DNA of 64,000 nucleotides, taken from Akebia trifoliata (Eukaryota > Streptophyta > Magnoliopsida > Ranunculales > Lardizabalaceae). The notes beneath the pieces are model-generated. The model worked only from the letters and a program-made list of their open reading frames with translations. It was not told where the DNA came from and ran no database searches. Made by a program: the position numbers and the translations under genes. This document shows, piece after piece, positions 61,728-64,000 of the stretch (position 1 is the stretch's first letter; each line of letters opens with the position of its first letter). The stretch covers positions 248,001 through 312,000 of the forward strand of contig JADQWC010000228.1 of NCBI GenBank assembly GCA_017979445.1, written 5' to 3'.

Positions 61728-64000
61728 TGTAATAACTTGAAAATCCTAAAATGTATCTCAAGGAAAGAATTTTAGATCCGTGCATTGATTTAAAAGTATG
61801 GATTCTTAATTTTTAATATTTTGAGAAAAATTAACTTCACTAATAGATTTAGAATGATCGAGAAACATACTTTAGCCTGTAAGCACGCCTAAATCTAAAG
61901 TCGATTGAAAAAATTATCAAATCATCGAGTTTCGCATTAGATATTTTTCAATAGGTAAACGACACCTTAGAGACATAATTTGATAAAATCGATCATATCA
62001 TTAGATTCGTGTCGAAAAATCACCCGAAATAGAGTATAAATTTGTCCAATTCAGCATTCGAAAAAAATAATTCTCAAAATGACAAGTATGTCCCAACTTA
62101 AGTTATATAAATATCTGAATTCTATTAGAAAAATCAGATTTTTCTTATTTTCCTCTCCAAACAAATCTCAACCATTTTTTCTCGATATTTGAAACTCAGA
62201 TCTACGCCAAACGAGAACAATTCGAGCCTATGTAAGGAAAGTTATTCCTCTTGCCGAGGGTTACGTGTGGACGCAAAGAAATCCGATTTTTGCCGGAAGA
62301 AAAATTTAGAGATTGACCGAAGGTGATTTTAAACTCCATTCAACCATTAAATATAGCTTGAGGTAGGTTGCCTTCCCTTCTACTTTTTAGTTATATGATA
62401 ATTTCATAGAAAATTCATGTGATTGTCGATAAATCGATCGTTTCATTAAGTTTATACATATTTGAACGATTTGAATCATGTTTGCATGCTTATTTATGAT
62501 TGGTTTTAGTTCATTTGATGTAATATAAGCATTTTATAGTTGGTATAATATTTGGATCAATTTTGATCGAGTTTCGACAAAAAATCAGCAATTCGAAAAA
62601 GTATCCGAATGCTGAATTTGGTTCTATTTTTTTTTTTTTTATTACTTTCATATAGTATATATACCCATTTCCTACCTTTATTTCATTAAAAATAGTTAAG
62701 TATTACTTTAAGTTCTTTAATAAATAAATAAAAATAAAGAAATTACCTATTTTAAATTTTGACTTTGAAAAATCATTTTTTCAACACTTAGCCAAATTTT
62801 CACAGATTTTCAACTTTTACGTCTTATGATTTTATCTTCGTTTTCGAGTCTTTCGACTCAACCAAAACCATCAAATGAAATTGGTTGATACTCCATAGAT
62901 TTCGAATTACTTTAAAGGTGAAATTACTTTAATAGATATGTAGAAAATTAGATGATAGATTGATTGATTTAATTGATGGATGGATAGAAAGAATGTATGT
63001 TCTCGATTAATTGATGGGACAATGCCTCTAGTTCTACGTAGTGGCTATGCCACGTAAAATGTGATAGATAGATAAAGGGATGAGATGATTGATGGATGAA
63101 AATAACAGATAACTGTCATTGGAGGGCACTACCAGACTTTGTTTGTATTTTCGATTAAAAAAAATAATATATTATATACAAAATAAACTATTTTGTTTAC
63201 CAGTAAAGGTTTGTAAAAAATTCATAAAGAGTAACGTGTTGCTATGTATCCGAAAGTGGTGCGTCAATCTAGGATAGTGCTAAATGTCATATGATCTTCG
63301 GTAGTATGGGATACCTTAGAGCATATTACAGCTTATGAGATCTGGGAATTTCTCTTATTTATTTTCTGGGAAACGTTGTGTGTAAAGACGGTCTCTGTAT
63401 AGTGTAGAGGTAGGCGGGGTTCATATGCATTGCCTCTTGATAGGCTTCGATGCAAGGGGTTTCCTGGGCTAGTTAGTGATCACTTTTAGTCTATAGTTGT
63501 CAAACGGTCGACCTCACTGTTAGTTGAACTCAGTATTGGGTTCTTGGTCAACGGCCAGTCTGAGCCGGATAAATGGTCATTCAACCCTGGTATGCTAGAC
63601 CGGCCACAAAATTAGATTATAACGATGGGATTCCACATCGAAGGTTAAGTTTAGAATATCGTATTGTCATAATTGAGGCGGTTATATCGACGTGTTCCTT
63701 TACTCTCTTATCGACTACACCGTCGTGTTCTTATTATGTATTTTTTTCTTATTTTGTGATGTTTGATAGATATTTTTATTTGATAGATGCATAGGTTACT
63801 TTAAATGATAGAAATGATAGATTGAAATTATTATAACTGTTTATTGAGTATGCTTAGAGATTTATTATATATTACATTATGAAAATTTTGCATTATTTAA
63901 CTATTCAATTGATTACTCGTGTATGTATGACTCGCTGTTAGAACGACGTTCATCCTGCTGAGTAACATTCCCCTGTTACTCACCCTATCCTTCCCCTTTT
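61728..64000 (+). mobile_element. Diverged LTR copy 3, runs off the window
   Basis: Starts TGTAATAACTTGAAAATCC, matching the start of LTR copy 1, and then shows matching landmarks in order: TTAGCCTGTAAGCA, the CACTTAGCCAAATTTTCAC block, ACGGCCAGTCTGAGCCGGAT (near 63550), and GTTACTCACCCT at the very end. It is more diverged than copies 1 and 2. The 3' end is beyond the window. Confidence 0.8.

Overview
This is a window of an angiosperm nuclear genome, most likely a dicot-type plant. It is AT-rich, its genes have spliced introns with plant-style junctions, and the proteins are plant families. The rest is dominated by plant transposable elements and a few plastid-derived fragments. I cannot name the species.

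Layout. 1-2972: a foldback element, a decayed retroelement RNase H fragment, and probably the first intron of the next gene. 2973-9619 (+): six exons of a plastid-type Nudix hydrolase (NUDT23-like); its first exon is not visible. Its introns carry two oppositely oriented miniature LTR elements (TRIMs), two long-TIR elements and a plastid trnI-CAU remnant. 12420-15149 (+): a four-exon class III peroxidase with a 1-base deletion in exon 2. 15150-31414: gene-poor and very AT-rich, with MITEs, a plant-mobile-domain remnant, an Ogre/Tat-type LTR with primer-binding site, and a strictosidine-synthase-like pseudogene. 31415-34892: a 3.5-kb solo LTR with perfect 5-bp target duplication. 36134-37047: a two-copy tandem repeat in which each unit holds a hairpin of about 150 nt. 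37224-48503 (+): a 17-exon BOP1 ribosome-biogenesis gene with telo-box motifs before its ATG, an apparent U12-type AT-AC intron, and mobile elements in six introns. 48504-55231: intergenic SINE, MITEs and a plastid trnK fragment. 55232-56200 (-): an intronless RING-H2 E3 ligase. 57896-64000: a second solo LTR in the opposite orientation, a decayed Ty3/gypsy gag fragment and a third, older LTR copy running off the window.

The four genes are unrelated housekeeping or stress genes and do not form a cluster. BOP1 acts in pre-rRNA processing; the Nudix enzyme hydrolyses nucleotide-sugar or FAD-type dinucleotides in plastids; the peroxidase is secreted to the cell wall; the RING protein is a ubiquitin ligase. 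The most unusual observations are the AT-AC intron in BOP1, the duplicated hairpin just upstream of BOP1, the inverted TRIM pair inside the Nudix gene, the palindrome cluster inside one solo LTR, and the peroxidase frameshift. All gene models are read by eye from splice signals and family knowledge; no alignment or transcript data were available.
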